A stretch of 64,000 nucleotides of DNA. Source: Excoecaria cochinchinensis (taxonomy: Eukaryota > Streptophyta > Magnoliopsida > Malpighiales > Euphorbiaceae). The stretch lies in contig CANTUQ010000060.1 in NCBI GenBank assembly GCA_947683425.1, positions 992,001-1,056,000 of the forward strand, in the 5' to 3' direction. The notes beneath the pieces were generated by a model that was not told where the DNA came from, did not search any database, and saw only the letters and a program-made list of their open reading frames with translations. The position numbers and the translations under genes were made by a program. Positions 47,287 to 61,050 of the stretch are shown here, in pieces. Positions within the stretch are counted from its first letter, which is position 1. Each line of letters begins with the position of its first letter.

Positions 47287-47978
47287 TAATTAGGAACCAA
47301 ATCAGAATCCTACACTAGAGAGTAGAGATACACTAGAGAGTAGAGATGGGCAGTGCCAAGTGGTCCCCGTCCTTCATGGAGGAAACACACCCTCTCCACA
47401 TTAGATCCTTCCCTCAGCAGTCAAAGCCACCACAAAATTAACCACGTGGCTCTTTTTTTTATCATGTCGCTCTTTACTTCATTAACAACCACACATTCAT
47501 TAATTTAGCTTCATCACTATATTAATTGTTCTTATACCATCAAATTTTTTATTTAATAAATTCAGAAAAGTTTTCCAATCAGAATTTAACTTTTAAGTCT
47601 TAAATACTAATGAATTAAGCGATTTCCAAACTAATTTCGAATTATTTCTCATTTCTTATATTTTATTTTTTAATAAAAATTAACTTATTTAAAATTAATT
47701 AAATTTAAATTAATCTTAAATTTTAATTAATTCTAATCATTTAATTTTATAAAAATTTAAGTGGTGCTAGTGAAAATAAGAATGACGTGACTGCAGGGAG
47801 TAATAAATTTGGTTTATTTTCATTCATTAGACAGGACGGGGGCAGTCTAGAGTTGTTGTGGTGCAGTGTGAATCATCTAGGCCGAGAATGGGAATTTCGT
47901 TGGAACATAAACAAATAAGAAAGAAAAAAACTTTCCTTCTTCTTTCATGAAAATTTCCATTCAAAATCGCTCGTTTAC

Positions 47979-47986
47979 TATAAAAA
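47979..47986 (+). promoter_or_regulatory. TATA box of the SDR gene
   Basis: TATAAAAA about 133 bp before the ATG at 48119, followed by a CT-rich 5' leader (48030-48100) typical of plant core promoters. Confidence 0.5.
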
Positions 47987-48118
47987 CAGTTTCATTCTCA
48001 CAGCCCCAATTCCCACCCAACTTCCATTCTTACATTCTTCCCATCTCAATTTGTTTCCCTCTTCTTTTCTCTTTCCCCTTTCCTTTTCTCTGTTTTCTGT
48101 TTGTTTGATTCTGTGCTT

Positions 48119-50224
48119 ATGGCAAAACCTGTTAAGAAGGTTTTGATTACCTCCAATGGAGACCAGATTTCGCTGAATATTGCTCTCCTTTTAGCCAAAT
48201 GGGGATGCAGGTTAGTGTCTTTGGTGGATGAGAAACCAATTGAAAACACTACTGATACATGATCATTTGAATCTAAACGTTTTCTTGTTATCTTAATTTT
48301 GTACGAGACGAACTATTTTGAAATTTTTTAGCTGATTTCTTTCAATCAAATAATATGCGTAGATTCAATTTCGCTGTCTTTGATATGAAAATTGAGAATC
48401 TTGTTTTGCTTTGGGAATGATTAGGTTGGTTTTGATGGGAGATGAAAACCGTCTAAGAACCGTCGTGGAGAATAGTCCGGCGCCGGTGGAGATTATAGGA
48501 ATGGATATGGAGGAGGAAAAGGAAGGAGCTTTTGATGAAGCAGTGGATAAGGCATTTAGGATTTTAGGGAATTTCGATGCGTTTGTACATTGCTATTCTT
48601 ATGAAGGTAAATTATGTTTTGATTTCCTTTCCCTCTCTTTGTAAAACAACTGAATATTATATTCTAATTCATACACTAACTAACCATGTATAATATTATA
48701 ATTGAAAGAGAAGTTATAGGACGGAGAGAGAGAGTATGTTTGAATTTGGAAGTCAAGCTCATCAAACATTAGATAATTCAAATTGACTAGAATATGGAAC
48801 TTGCTAGGTAAAAGTTCATTGCAGGTTTTGACCTTACATAAAAAATTAGAAATTTTCCTGTTCATTTAATGCAGAAACAGCAAAAATGTTCGTTATCATA
48901 TTTCTTTAAAAATATTTGTATATAAAATGTTTAAGATATCATGTGATATTAATACACTATTGGTTTTGTGCATCATCCATGAGGTGTAAGGAAGAATTTT
49001 ACTATTACTAGTATGCTTTAATTTTGATTAAGGATAATGCAGAAAAAGGGAAAAATGGAAAGTCAATGTAAATTGGGAGAATCTTGAAAGAAAACAAAGG
49101 CAATTTCTATTTAGTTTTGGTCAAAGGGTGAAGAAGGGAATATAGGAATGGAGAAAAAAGGTTTAGATGGGGACAATCTGCAAAAGAAAATTTTTGGAAA
49201 AAGTAGGTAGAGTTTAACAACTATTTTCATGAAATTTAGGCTGATTATTACTTCTTCCTATTTATGTTTTGACTACTGAAAACTGTCTGCCTGTTCTCTT
49301 ATTGGCTGCTAATACTAAGAATCAAAAGGTCCTTCTCTAACGTGCCACTGCTACTGTAGATTATGTTCTGTTTAGCTACCTCAGCCCTTACTTTAGTCAT
49401 TTTACTTTAACATTACTTCTGATTTTGACATAATATTTTGGCACTTATCTGTCCATAATAAGGTAGATCTCAAAGAACTGTTGTGTTTGGATCTGAATTG
49501 CCTTTTGGTTTCCTTCAACTTGCAGTAAATTGAAGCTTCTTCCTTGGATAAAATATTATTAGAGGACAAAAATTTTGATGTACTTTACTTGAAGGTAAGA
49601 TAGCAAATTGATGAAATCTTTTTCTATGAAGCAGGAAAAATGCAGGACCCTCTGCAATTAGCAGAAAACGAATTCAAAAAGATAGTGAAAATAAACTTCA
49701 TGGCTTCATGGTTTCTGCTAAAAGCTGTTGGCAGAAGAATGGCCGATAATAAGTCAGGAGGTTCAGTTATCTTTTTGACCTCCATAATTGGTGCTGAGAG
49801 AGGACTGTATCCAGGTGCTGCTGCATACGGTTCCTGTTCTGCTGGAATTCAGCAATTAGTTAGAGTAAGAAAATGTCTTAATATTTTCCATTCTCATGTT
49901 CTTGTTTGGAATGAAAAGGCTAATGCTTTTGATCATTGTTTTCAGCATTCAGCTATGGAAATGGGGAAACACAAGATCAGGGTGAACGCAATTGCTCGCG
50001 GTTTGCACTTAGAAGACGAGTACCCTATGTCAATAGGGAAGGAAAGAGCAGAGAAGTTGGTTGCAGAGGCATCGCCACTCCATAGATGGCTTGACCCGAA
50101 AAATGATTTAGCATCATCAGTGATTTACTTAATCAGTGACGGGTCTCGCTACATGACAGGTACAACTATACTGGCTGATGGAGGACAATCTTTGACAAGG
50201 CCTCGGTTGCGATCTTTCATGTAG
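48119..50224 (+). CDS. SDR-family (NAD(P)-binding Rossmann) protein, atypical catalytic site
   Basis: Exons 48119-48210, 48425-48606, 49635-49864 and 49946-50224 join in frame at GT-AG introns to give 260 residues. The C-terminal half is clearly short-chain dehydrogenase/reductase: GGSVIFLTSIIGAERGLYPG, then GKHKIRVNAIA and YMTGTTILADGG, as in FabG-like proteins. The N112, S141 and Y156 positions of the catalytic tetrad are present, but the lysine of YxxxK is Ser160 (YGSCS). The glycine-rich TGxxxGxG cofactor loop reads TSNGDQIS and the usual NNAG is absent. It may therefore be a non-catalytic or altered member. It has a TATA box and CT-rich leader and no obvious stops, so it is likely expressed. 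The natural substrate is unknown. Confidence 0.85.
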
Positions 50225-53180
50225 CTAGCTCTATTCATTCCTCTTTTTATTTTTTTCTTTATTGGTATATATGAAGAAGGGAATCATGTTCTTTTCTGTA
50301 GTATATACAGAGAATTTGTGTTTCTTCCCACGTTTTTAATAACATAGAAAAAGTTGTCTTCTGCTCTTACATAATGCGTATAATTCTCTGCTAACGTTGT
50401 TAGAATTTAAACATGCATAATTACTTCATTAGAATCAAAATTTTGTTTAATTTTGAATATTTTCTCTAGGACGTGATTAGTGTCTCAGCATGAGAATTTC
50501 TTTGGGTAAAGGCAGGCCAAGATATGCTGAACAACAGAAATTTAAAAAGGAATTGGACTCGATGGGCCCAATGAACACAGAAGTAGATAAGCCCAGTGAA
50601 TAGATGGCAACGAAACTTGGCAGCATAACTTATGTGCCTCAGGTTCTAGTTGTTTCTAGAAATAAAATATGTCACTGATTACGCCTCACTTTGATATTTC
50701 AAGCTTCAAACAAGACAGCTGGACCTGGTACTTGGAATTTTAAGAAAACGAATCAAATTGAAAATTAAAAAATAAATAAATATTTTGGTTTTTCAAAGAA
50801 TTTATGGAACTATGACCTCACAATTTCACATCATGAGAAAATGGCAATCGATTGTGAGGCAAATTTTAAAGTAAATAATCATTATAAATTTTATAAATGG
50901 GAGGAATTTGCTTCTCTTTCTCGTGTCACGTCTCTCCTTTCCTGGACAACGAGTCTGCATGTTAAGTTAATTTTAAAATATGGAAAGTAATAATACACTA
51001 ATTAAAATATTAAAAATAAAATTATTTTTTTTATCAAATATTAGGGATAAATTTTGCACTTTTAACTTACTTAACGTGAAAAATTAAAGTGTGACTAACT
51101 GAAATATTAAAAATAAAATTACCTTTTTGTCAGATATTAGTGATATATGAAAGGTTAAGGTATGGGCCATGAATTACGGGCTTCATGATAGAAAGATAAA
51201 GGCCAGCCCATAATAAAATTTCAGAATTCCCAAATATCGCGTGCCATAATTTCTCTGTTTCTTTAATTATAAAAATGAACGTTTGTGTAGGATTTCCTTG
51301 CATGAGAAACTGGCATCAAATTTTCGAAATAATATTTATTAATTTCTCGTTCATAATTTGGTAAAAAAAAAAGAATCACGTTCGTAAAATTTGCCATGGA
51401 GGCCTCACCACCGTACTGAGGCATCAAGGTTGGGCTTGTTCATGCTATGGCAAAACTATACAAAAATATATATATATTTCAAATTGTTGAAGAATTGAGC
51501 CGTTAATTGATTTTTTTATATTGTCCATATGCCAAGTGATTTTTACTCGAAATTTTTAAAAAACTTTACCAATAAAAATTTAGTTTAGTAATACTAGTAT
51601 AGAAATCAAGATTAAAATATCTCAAATTCAAATTTTAATCAAACTTTTTTTTTAGAATTTATGCTGTAAATAAGTCGGATCAAGTAAGCTTGCATCAAAT
51701 AATAAGATGTGTTATAAATAGGTGAGGCGATAGATGGATTAAAATTTTGCGAATCGTAAATGAGTTAAGTCGGATCAAATTAGATTACTATTTTTTTTTT
51801 TTTATAAAAAGTCCATATTTTAAATTGATCATTATTAAATGAGTTAGAAATGGATTACATCATAAATTAGCTATATTAAAAGAATTATCAAATTAGCTAT
51901 ATATATATATATATATATAAAAAGAATGATCAAATTCTGTTTTTCCCTTGTTTTGGAATGCAGAAAATGAAAAGGTACAAACAAAAGACTTGTTTTTTTG
52001 TTGAATTTATCTAGATGTGATGATCAACAAATTCTCTTTCTAGTTCTAGAATTAAAGAGACAAAACTTATTCAAACCAAACATCTATCTCGACTCTACTA
52101 TTTTTTTCTTCTTCTATTTTTTAATTTCTTTATTTTAATTCACTGAATTCAAATACAGATAGTGACAGATACCTGCCAATTATTATGCATTTACTACTTA
52201 AAAAAATATAATATTCTTTATAAAAATTGAACAATTCTCACCTCACATGCTAACTTTTTGAATTAAATTAGACCTAAATATATTTTCTTTATTTTAATTC
52301 ACTGAATTCAGATACAAATAGTAATAGATACCTGCCAATTATTACGCATTAAAACTTAAAAATATAATATTTTTATTGAATTTATCAAATCGAATATGTA
52401 CTGAAATACATATTTAAATATTCTACTTTTTTGAGAATAATTTAAATATTCTATATATTGAACAGAAAAGTTTAAATTTAGAAAACCAAGATGATGATGA
52501 TTATTATTATTATTATTACCTTTCTTCCTTTCGTTTTTTACAAGTGATTATGGTATGTCATGAATATTAATTAATCAAGGTTCTTGAGAAAAAAAATAAA
52601 AAAAGGGAAAAACTAGTAAATTTACTCCGCTGTATCAAATGATGGAGAATCGGAGACATTAAGGCAGTTGATGTGTCGGTCGTATTTCGAGAGATATAAT
52701 TAATATAACCTATACAATTTACTTCAATTTGAGACAGTTTTATATGTTTGAAACTTACAAACATAAAGTTCATTCATGTAATATTAATTTGAAAAGTTAT
52801 TAATATATTGCAATTTTATTTAATATACAAACTATATACAATTTATTTAAGCCCGCCAATTCTACAAAACAAATAATTGCAAACAATAGAGTTTTATGTT
52901 GAGAATGGGAAGTATTTATTAAAACATTTTGATTTGAAGTTTCAAAATTCAAAAGAAATTTGAAAAATCTAAGTAGCAGGTATAAATTAAATAATGAAAA
53001 TTATTTTCTTAGAATAAAGAAATCATTTAAATGGTTTTCAAATTTGTGGAGAAGGTGGCTGCGGTGACATAATATAATATAATATAATATTCAAGACTCA
53101 CAAGGAGGGCTAACGGTCAAACTTACATCTTCTATTTTTCTTTTTGACCATAACTCACGTGCCTATGGTCATATTCTCTC

Positions 53181-53228
<48 letters not shown>

Positions 53229-54940
53229 CACACATCTTAATTAAGGAATTTCCTAAAATGAATATACTATTTACATTTTACAAGAACCAGATATTTTTAA
53301 TTTCACACTGTAATTTATATAGAATTTTGAAAAAAATTAACCCCGTGTAGTTCTATACATCAACATTTATCTGCCAATTTAGAAAGACCAAAGAGAACAT
53401 AAATTGATTTTATAAAAAATAAGTAAAAATTAATACAATAAGTTTAATAAAATTGGCAAGAAGCATTTTCAGGTCTCTGGATTTGTACATTTTTTTTCTA
53501 TTTAGTCGTTTAATTTTTATTATATTGTGTTGTATTTTTAACCTTTTATTTTGATATACATTAGATCCAATTTTGCTAAATTTAAATAAAATAATAGTAT
53601 TATTTTAATATATATTAAATCTCCTAGTTCTATTTTTTATTTAGAGCAAATGTATAGTAAAATAAAATTTCAAGAAGCAAATATAATTAGATGTAAACAG
53701 CCATACAAGAGATCCCTTTATTATTGCATCACATGTAAAATCCAAAATCCTATAGAATTTATTTATTTATTTTTGAATTTTGAAGTGAGAAAATGGATAG
53801 ACATGTGGCCATGTAAAGAAAATGGCACATCAATTTAGCTCAAAAAGGTCACCAATGGAAGGAAAAAAGGTTGCTATCAGAATCTCATTTTCCAGATCTG
53901 CATAAGCTGCACCAAAAATATTTTAAATTTAAATTTGTATTCCTATATATATATATATATATATATATTGTTAACATAACATATATATATGTTTCAAAAA
54001 ATATGGAAATATATAGGACAAATAATTAATATTCTTTCAATATAACCTAAAGGTCAAATTTAAGTTGATAAGTATGAATTTTTCTTGGTTAGATTATGGA
54101 TAAAAACCAAAATATGGGTCAGTCCATATATATTCATTTGTTTCACACAAGTCTTCATTTTTCTTTTAAATTAAGACAGACCAATATGCCATTTAGCTTC
54201 CTTTTTTAATGTCATTTTTAATCAGTAAAAACTGAAAATTCAGAAAATCACATTTATTAATATAAATTAATCAATATATGGTAATTAATTTTTTTCTCTA
54301 CTAATTAAAATAAACATAAAATATAAATTAGTGACCCAAGTGCAGGAAAATATCAAATCACAAAAGATTTCACTCAAAAAAAAAGAAAGAATAAATCTCC
54401 TAAATTTTACTTTTATGAAAAATGTGGTTGAAGAATGATAATGAAGAGCACCGAAATTAGTCAAATACATGCACCACGAGGGAAATTGAGCAGCTTCATG
54501 GAAACTATGGCAGAAAGCATACGCAGACTGCACTAATATTATTGCCACTGCAAATATACTTTTATATCCACCACATCATATAGATAATTATAAATATAAC
54601 AAAAAATTGAAAACTAAACACGTGTAATTTATATCTCATTTCTCAGGTCCAATGACGACTGCTACTAGTCTAAGCTTGGTGCTAACTAGAATGACCAAAA
54701 TTCATGTGGTAGGCCAAATTATTAATTAAATTTAATTAACGTACTAATTAATACTAATGTCACTATCGTAATGATGAAGCCGCCACAATTTTTCCACCTC
54801 TCTTTTCCTAATCAATCCGCTAATGAAGCTTTTAATTTTTTTTTCCTTGGGGAATTTTCGTATCATTCACGACATCTTTTTCACTGTTTTTATTTATATA
54901 TTATTTTTTGGATTTATACAGTCACCAATAGGCTGCCTTT
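50225..54940. other. AT-rich intergenic sequence upstream of the WRKY gene
   Basis: No supported gene. TA microsatellites lie at about 51900-51919, 53184-53226 and 53946-53969, and an ATAAT repeat near 53069-53090. W-box-like TTGACC/GGTCAA elements occur at 53115-53120, 53144-53149 and 54052-54057, 1-2 kb before the WRKY start. Confidence 0.5.
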
Positions 54941-54946
54941 TCCTTG

Positions 54947-54955
54947 TATATTTAA
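54947..54955 (+). promoter_or_regulatory. TATA-like element of the WRKY gene
   Basis: TATATTTAA about 80 bp before the ATG at 55031, followed by a TC-rich leader. It is a plausible core promoter but not certain in such AT-rich DNA. Confidence 0.35.
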
Positions 54956-55030
54956 ACTCGGTGCTCTTTTCTTTTTCTTCTTCCCCCCGATTCTTCTTTT
55001 TCTTCTTCTTGTTTCTTGAAAATAATCTCA

Positions 55031-56374
55031 ATGGAAAAATTTCAAATGTTATTTCCATATTCTTCTGCTTTATCATCAAACAACATGCCAAATAATTGTC
55101 ATGGTTTAGGCAATTTTCAAGGGGATCATTCAAGTGGGTTCTTGGGTTTGAAGAATGATAACAACAGTACTGCTACTACTAATAATCAATTATTAGCTGG
55201 TTCTTCACTACAGAATAATGAGGAATTGAGCTCTCAATCTGGAAGCTTTGCAGAGAATAAAAGCACAGGGAAAAAGAAAGGGGAAAAGAAGATTAAAAAA
55301 CCAAGATATGCTTTTCAAACAAGAAGTCAAGTTGATATTCTTGATGATGGTTATCGATGGAGGAAATATGGTCAAAAAGCTGTTAAAAACAACAAATTCC
55401 CCAGGTTTGTTCTTTTCCATATTTTGATTTTGTGTTTTAATTACTTCTATAATTATGTAATTAAGTGATTAATTGCTACTAGATAGACCCCACTGTATAT
55501 ATCATAATCAATCTCTTGGGCGGCTTGGCCGCCAAGATCTAGCATTAGATAAAGATAATTATTTGTTCTTCATTATTCCTTTCAGAATTAGGGTTATCTC
55601 TAAATCTATGATATATATATATACATGAGGCCACCCTACTTAATTGGTAATTCGTGGCAGCATCAATTTGTGTATTCTTCCATGATGGTCTGGTTTAGGG
55701 TTTCTCCCCTTCTTTATTACTTCTAACTTCTATTTGAGAAGTGGTTAGAATTTGAGTCTGGTGGCCGGAGAAAATAAATATTTAAATTTTTTTTATCTCA
55801 TAGTAAATCCGATTCGAACTTAATTAGTCAGAGAATGTGATATTACTTACATTATTGTTTCATTAATTTGGTTGCCCTCTAATCTTATCTCTATGAGTTG
55901 TTTGTTGCATCAAATAGTAAGAGAAAAATTTTCGAGTGAGAATTTGTAGTTTTTCAGCTTATTTAGGGTTAATGAATCAAAATTACAATTACTTTACATG
56001 CATATCAATTTGAATTAGCAGACTGAGTATGGTGATTGAATAATATAATAGGGGTTTATATATAGTTTGAGCTAACATGTAATCCATTGGTATATTGTTA
56101 GGAAAGGTTATTGAACGTTTTGCATGTAGTGATAGTAATTAATATTTAATGAAGAATTGAAGTGTTAAATAAGAAGTTTGAATTGGGAATGTGCAGGAGC
56201 TACTACAGGTGCACATATGGAGGGTGCAATGTAAAGAAGCAAGTGCAACGATTAACTAAAGATGAAGGAGTTGTAGTAACTACTTATGAAGGAGTTCATT
56301 CTCATCCTATTGAGAAGCCATCTGACAATTTTGAACATATTTTGAGCCAAATGCAGATTTATACTCCCTTTTGA
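55031..56374 (+). CDS. WRKY75: WRKY transcription factor, group IIc, WRKY75-like
   Basis: Exons 55031-55404 and 56197-56374 encode 183 residues. The intron splits an Arg codon right after NNKFP, the conserved position of the WRKY-domain intron. The domain has WRKYGQK at 110-116 and a C2H2 finger C130-x4-C135-x23-H159-x-H161. A basic stretch at 81-92 (KKKGEKKIKKPR) is a likely nuclear signal. The variable N-terminus is Asn/Ser-rich. The C-terminus NFEHILSQMQIYTPF matches WRKY75-type proteins, which bind W-boxes and act in phosphate-starvation, senescence and defence responses in other plants. The start was taken at ATG 55031; the longer open frame upstream begins with a non-ATG codon. The gene looks intact. 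The exact paralogue (WRKY75 versus close IIc relatives) is not proven. Confidence 0.92.
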
Positions 56375-56644
56375 ACTTCCAATTTAGATTTTTTTTAAAA
56401 AAAAATTGTACCACAACATATATATATATATATATGTAGCTTTATCATATATCTCCTTTATTTTTATATATATAAGCCAATTTTTATATAATTAGTTGTA
56501 TTTTTTTTATAACCATCTGATATCCGAAATTTATTGGGTTGGTTAATTTGAATTTGTACCGGACAAATTCATAAAAAAGATAAAATAGTATCTTCTAAGT
56601 ATTTAAAAATGCTTGACATCCAGAATTCGAATCCGAAATCTTCT

Positions 56645-57103
56645 TGATAATTCTTGAAAGATCAGAAATAGATGAGGCCAAATGGGAGAACCGATCGGAT
56701 CCTCAAGACTAGTAGGACCTGCAATAAGAAGTTTCATGTCGAATCAGGTGTAAACATTTTAAAACTTAAATTAGTAAAGCTTAAAGAGAGAACTTAGAAA
56801 AGAGAAGGTTTCGAGATTGAATGTACCTAACTTTTGAATGTTTTGAGCTATTTATAGTGTATATGGAAAGTCTATTTGTAGACGTACTCAAGTGCTGATA
56901 ATAGATAAATAGCATGAGTTATTGTGATTTTACTGGACATGCACAATAGAATATTTTTGTAGACTTGACATAGTATGGCCTTATCAGTCCGATCGGACTA
57001 CCTCCATGATTGTGGTTGCTTGGATGTGGGCTTCTTACGTGCTGAGTTTTGAGCTGAGAATAGATCAAACCCAATAAATAATAGGTATTATCAGATATTA
57101 TCA
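56645..57103 (-). repeat. Solo LTR, diverged relative of the Tat LTR
   Basis: 459 bp starting TGATAATTC and ending ATTATCA, with a perfect CTTCT duplication (56640-56644, 57104-57108). It keeps family blocks such as GAACCGATCGGATC, CCTGCAATAAGAAG, CTATTTATAG and CAGTCCGATCGG. It is much more diverged from the full element than expected for recent siblings. Confidence 0.88.
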
Positions 57104-57108
57104 CTTCT

Positions 57109-57948
57109 GATAAATGCAGAATGCTCTGTCATTTCATTTTATATTTTAAGTTTTTTTTTTTTGGTGGTTGTTGTTGTCAAGTCATTGTAAATATTTTCTT
57201 TTTCCTTTTTTCTTGTGTTTGGCTTATTGCTTGAAGGATATGTAAACCTAGTTTCATTATGCAAAGGCATCAGAATATTTAATAATGATCAAAATGCCTA
57301 GAAATAAATGTTTAAAATTACAAGGGTTCTATACTGTGTTGGGTAAATCTATTTGGCTAAACGAAATATATTCAAGTACACTTTTGAATATGTAATTCGA
57401 TAATTAACTCTTTGAAGATATATAAATTATAATGGTTTAAATATTTTTAGTTAAGAATATGAATAGATTACTACGAATAATAATTGTGTTAAGAGATAAC
57501 TTATCGAATAGGAGTAATTAATATACACAACGACATAGCACAAGAAATTTATTAATTATGTGAAAAGGTTTGTGCACAACTGATACTTTAACAAGTATGC
57601 ATCTTCAATGAGAGATTCAATATATATGTGTCCATTGTATTTTATGATTTTAAAGTAATAAAACAGGAAAACTAAATGAATAATTTAATAGTAAAAATTA
57701 AATGTTTTGTAAATATTATTATTGTGAATAATAATATATAATAATAATTAATCGTGATAACTTGTTGGAGGTTGAAAATTTTTCGTTCTATTTTCTTTTG
57801 GCAAAATTGAAAATGTTTCTTTTACATAAATCAATATGGCTATTTTTTTTATATATAAAAGAATTGAGAAAGGGCGGAAAGACTTGAGTTCGAAATATTT
57901 CCTTTAAATCTAAATCAGTGTATTGCTGAAACATCTATTTGAAGATTA
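57109..57948. other. AT-rich intergenic sequence
   Basis: No coding signal seen on either strand. Confidence 0.5.
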
Positions 57949-57953
57949 ATATG

Positions 57954-58575
57954 TGATGACAGTTCAAAATTTCTGAACTGACAGCTTGAAACGGTTACCT
58001 GAAAACAAAAAATTCCAGCGGATTTTCGATCAAGGATACTTCGACTGTCAAGTCAGGAAAATTGACGATAAGGGTATTGTAATTAGAAAAGAATAAAAAA
58101 AAAAAAAAACATACCTGAATTTTCCCTTTTATAAAGTTATGAATCAGTATTGGAGAAAAAATTATTTTCCGCATGGGACATGTATTCCCAATAGAGCTGG
58201 AGCTGGGAGTCCAGACTGGAGCAGAACTCAAAGACTCTAAATAGATAAGAATCGTTCCTGAGTAGATAACATTAACTCCTGATTGGATAAGATTGAATTA
58301 CTGATTAGATAAGATTGATCACGAAGAAAACGCGTTGCTAGACAGTAAAAGTCTTTAAAGGGTTCCAACAATCCTGATAATTTCAGGAGACGAGCTCTTT
58401 CCGATCTACTACATAATTAATATCGAGTTTTTATTGAAAAATTTCAAATCAGTTCGGCCGTCCGGGCTCAAGGGTAAGACGAAACCGAACTCTTAGAAGG
58501 AGTGTCCGATTAAAGCTCTCGAGGAAACTAGCAAAATTAAATTTGATTACCAATTGAATTGAATTATAACTTTCA
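57954..58575. repeat. Probable solo LTR of another LTR element
   Basis: 622 bp from TGATGACAG to ACTTTCA with a perfect ATATG duplication (57949-57953, 58576-58580). The interior is richer in G+C than its surroundings, with imperfect GATTAGATAAGATTGA repeats (58210-58320) and a segment GTTCGGCCGTCCGGGCTC. The ends share only the TG...CA pattern, so the border call rests mainly on the duplication. Confidence 0.5.
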
Positions 58576-58580
58576 ATATG

Positions 58581-58908
58581 CTTTTTGTTTTGAAAATTTT
58601 AATAAAAAGGGGGACCAAAATTAATTATAATTTTGAATTTTTTGTGAAAAGAACCTTTTTTTCTTATCATTAACCCTTTGAAAAATATATACTAATTATA
58701 TAGGATCCCTTATCATCTTGCTTTGATGGAACTGTCTTTTTACCCTTTACTAGAAGGGAGTAGTTATTTCCCCAAAGAAAATGAAACATAAAATTACACT
58801 AATTAATTAACAAAATGTCTTATCCAACTCTCATATCATTAATTCATATTTAGTTCTTTTACAATATAATGCAAGGGGCCAGGTAGGAATTAATTAATTA
58901 TTGAAAAT

Positions 58909-58945
<37 letters not shown>

Positions 58946-61050
58946 TTTTATAAGTTCGATTCCACTTAATTTATTAATTTTAATCACCATATACTTGAAA
59001 GAAACATTTTTTTTCCTCCATAATTTACAAATTATTTTGTTTTTTTCCATAGACTGATTGTTTTATTGTTTTAATACTGCATCATACCATTCCAGCAAAA
59101 ACTCATGCATCTTTAGGAATACAATAATATGAATACAATTGTTGACCAATATAAAAATATCAAATAAAAATACAATCGATATTTGATAGACAAATAACAA
59201 ATACCAATGAATCAAGTAGCCAAAAGTTAATCTTAGGCGGCTAATTAGCCTTGGCCCAATTTAATTAAGCAGAAAGGACTCATGTGCCTACAAGAAGTAA
59301 CATCATATATTAACTATTAGCTATTTTAAACTTGGTTCATACTTTTATTCATAGACCGATACAATGATACATTACCATACGCATGTATAATATTAATTTT
59401 TTTTACATGATAGCATAATGTTGGCTCAATTTATTAATATAATCACGGGTCCATTAATAAAAATATAGACCTAGGTAGTGGAGATAAGCAACTACATGAT
59501 GATGGACAATATTTATCTAAACTGATTCCTAGTACGTAAATTAGTCCAATCATACTTGGTAATTTAATTACTTTGTTTGCGTGGTAGAATATAATTAAAT
59601 GATTTATGAAAATCGAAATAAAGGTAGATCAGGGTTGTGGTTTAATATCCTTGATTAAGGCCTAATTATTTAATTACCTACTCTCTAAAACTTGAACATC
59701 AACATCAACTCAACCGAAAATGTTGAATATACATATACCTAATTAATAAAGTGGGGGTGGCGCCACCCTTTCCGCCACCCTGCCCCACCTCTTTCCCCCT
59801 TTCTTCTCAGCTCTCTATTTTGTGTGATGGATCCTATATATGTTTTCACAGTACTCTACCATGAAAATAAAATTAGATCTAACTCAATTTTAAAAATTAG
59901 TTCGAAGATGAGCACTAAGTCAATATAGGATGCTTAATATTATATGCACGCATTTGCATACAAGTTAAAAAGATTTGTTTTGTTTGTTCATGTTATCATA
60001 AATTTTATTTTGTACGGCAATTGGACAACCTCAATTAGTGGAGATATCAGCTATGCTAGTTATATGTATTATTTTTTTCTATTGGATTTGTTATGCTTAC
60101 ATATGTGTGAAAACTATAGGCATCAAACATTGAATTTTAAGACAGAAAATGATAAGAGAGAAACAAACGAATGAGAGACAGCCGCAAATGGTCCCTAATA
60201 ACAGTTGCTTCCCTATGAACAATTGCCTTGACTGATCCAATAAATATTGAAAAACAAGACATTATGGTCCCTAATAACAGTTGTTAAATTTGACGAGAGA
60301 AATGAGAGGTGAAAGCAACTGTTGTCCCTCTTTCAGCATAGCTCTTCAGAGTTGATCTAATATTGAAACGTAGGATTACTTAATGAAAAGTAAATTTGTG
60401 TAGCACTTTGAAATAGTTATTAGAAAATTAATTTAAATTTTGCAAATTTTTTTTACCATGAGCTTTGCTTCTTGAGTTTGAGTATGACAAGAGCAAAATG
60501 CATTCTTATTCCAATGACTACATGCCTTTCTTCAATTTGGTAGTATTAGTCTACCAGATTCCTGCATATTCAGTATTTCCAAACTAAGAGCTACTAGTGC
60601 TAAAATGCAAATGCCAGAAATTGAAAATAGGGCATGACTTGAGAAAAGTGAAGCAGAAGCAATGACCTCTAATCGGCACAAGAGCTTCATGCCAACAACA
60701 ATCGATGAACCAACTAAAATCTACTTGGACCTATAACTCGACAAATAAGTGATTACCACTATCGAACAAAAATGATTTTCTTAAGTTTGCTTTTTGCTAA
60801 CCAATGCATTGCTTGGTGTCATTGTCTCACTAGGAAGTGGAAGGGACAGCCCTTCATCTGAGAAGGAACGTCATATCCACCAACTCACATTAGAGCTCCC
60901 CATTTCCTGCCGACAATTCTAGCAGCATTTCTTTTAATTGTTTCGATGTTTTTTCACCAAGTTTTATCTAGCAAATCCTCTGACATTAGTTAAATAGAAG
61001 GTAATTAAATTCACAAGAAAGAACAGGGTCAGGAGAAGTCTCATACAACA
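58581..61050. other. AT-rich intergenic sequence
   Basis: It contains a TA microsatellite at about 58914-58941 and a repeated ATGGTCCCTAATAACAGTTG (60192 and 60264), with an inverted partial copy near 60315. No gene is supported. Confidence 0.5.

Noticed and set aside
60192..60330. Repeated and inverted TAACAGTTGC segments suggesting a hairpin RNA
   Set aside because: The inverted match is short and imperfect with no clear stem symmetry; not enough to call a microRNA precursor.
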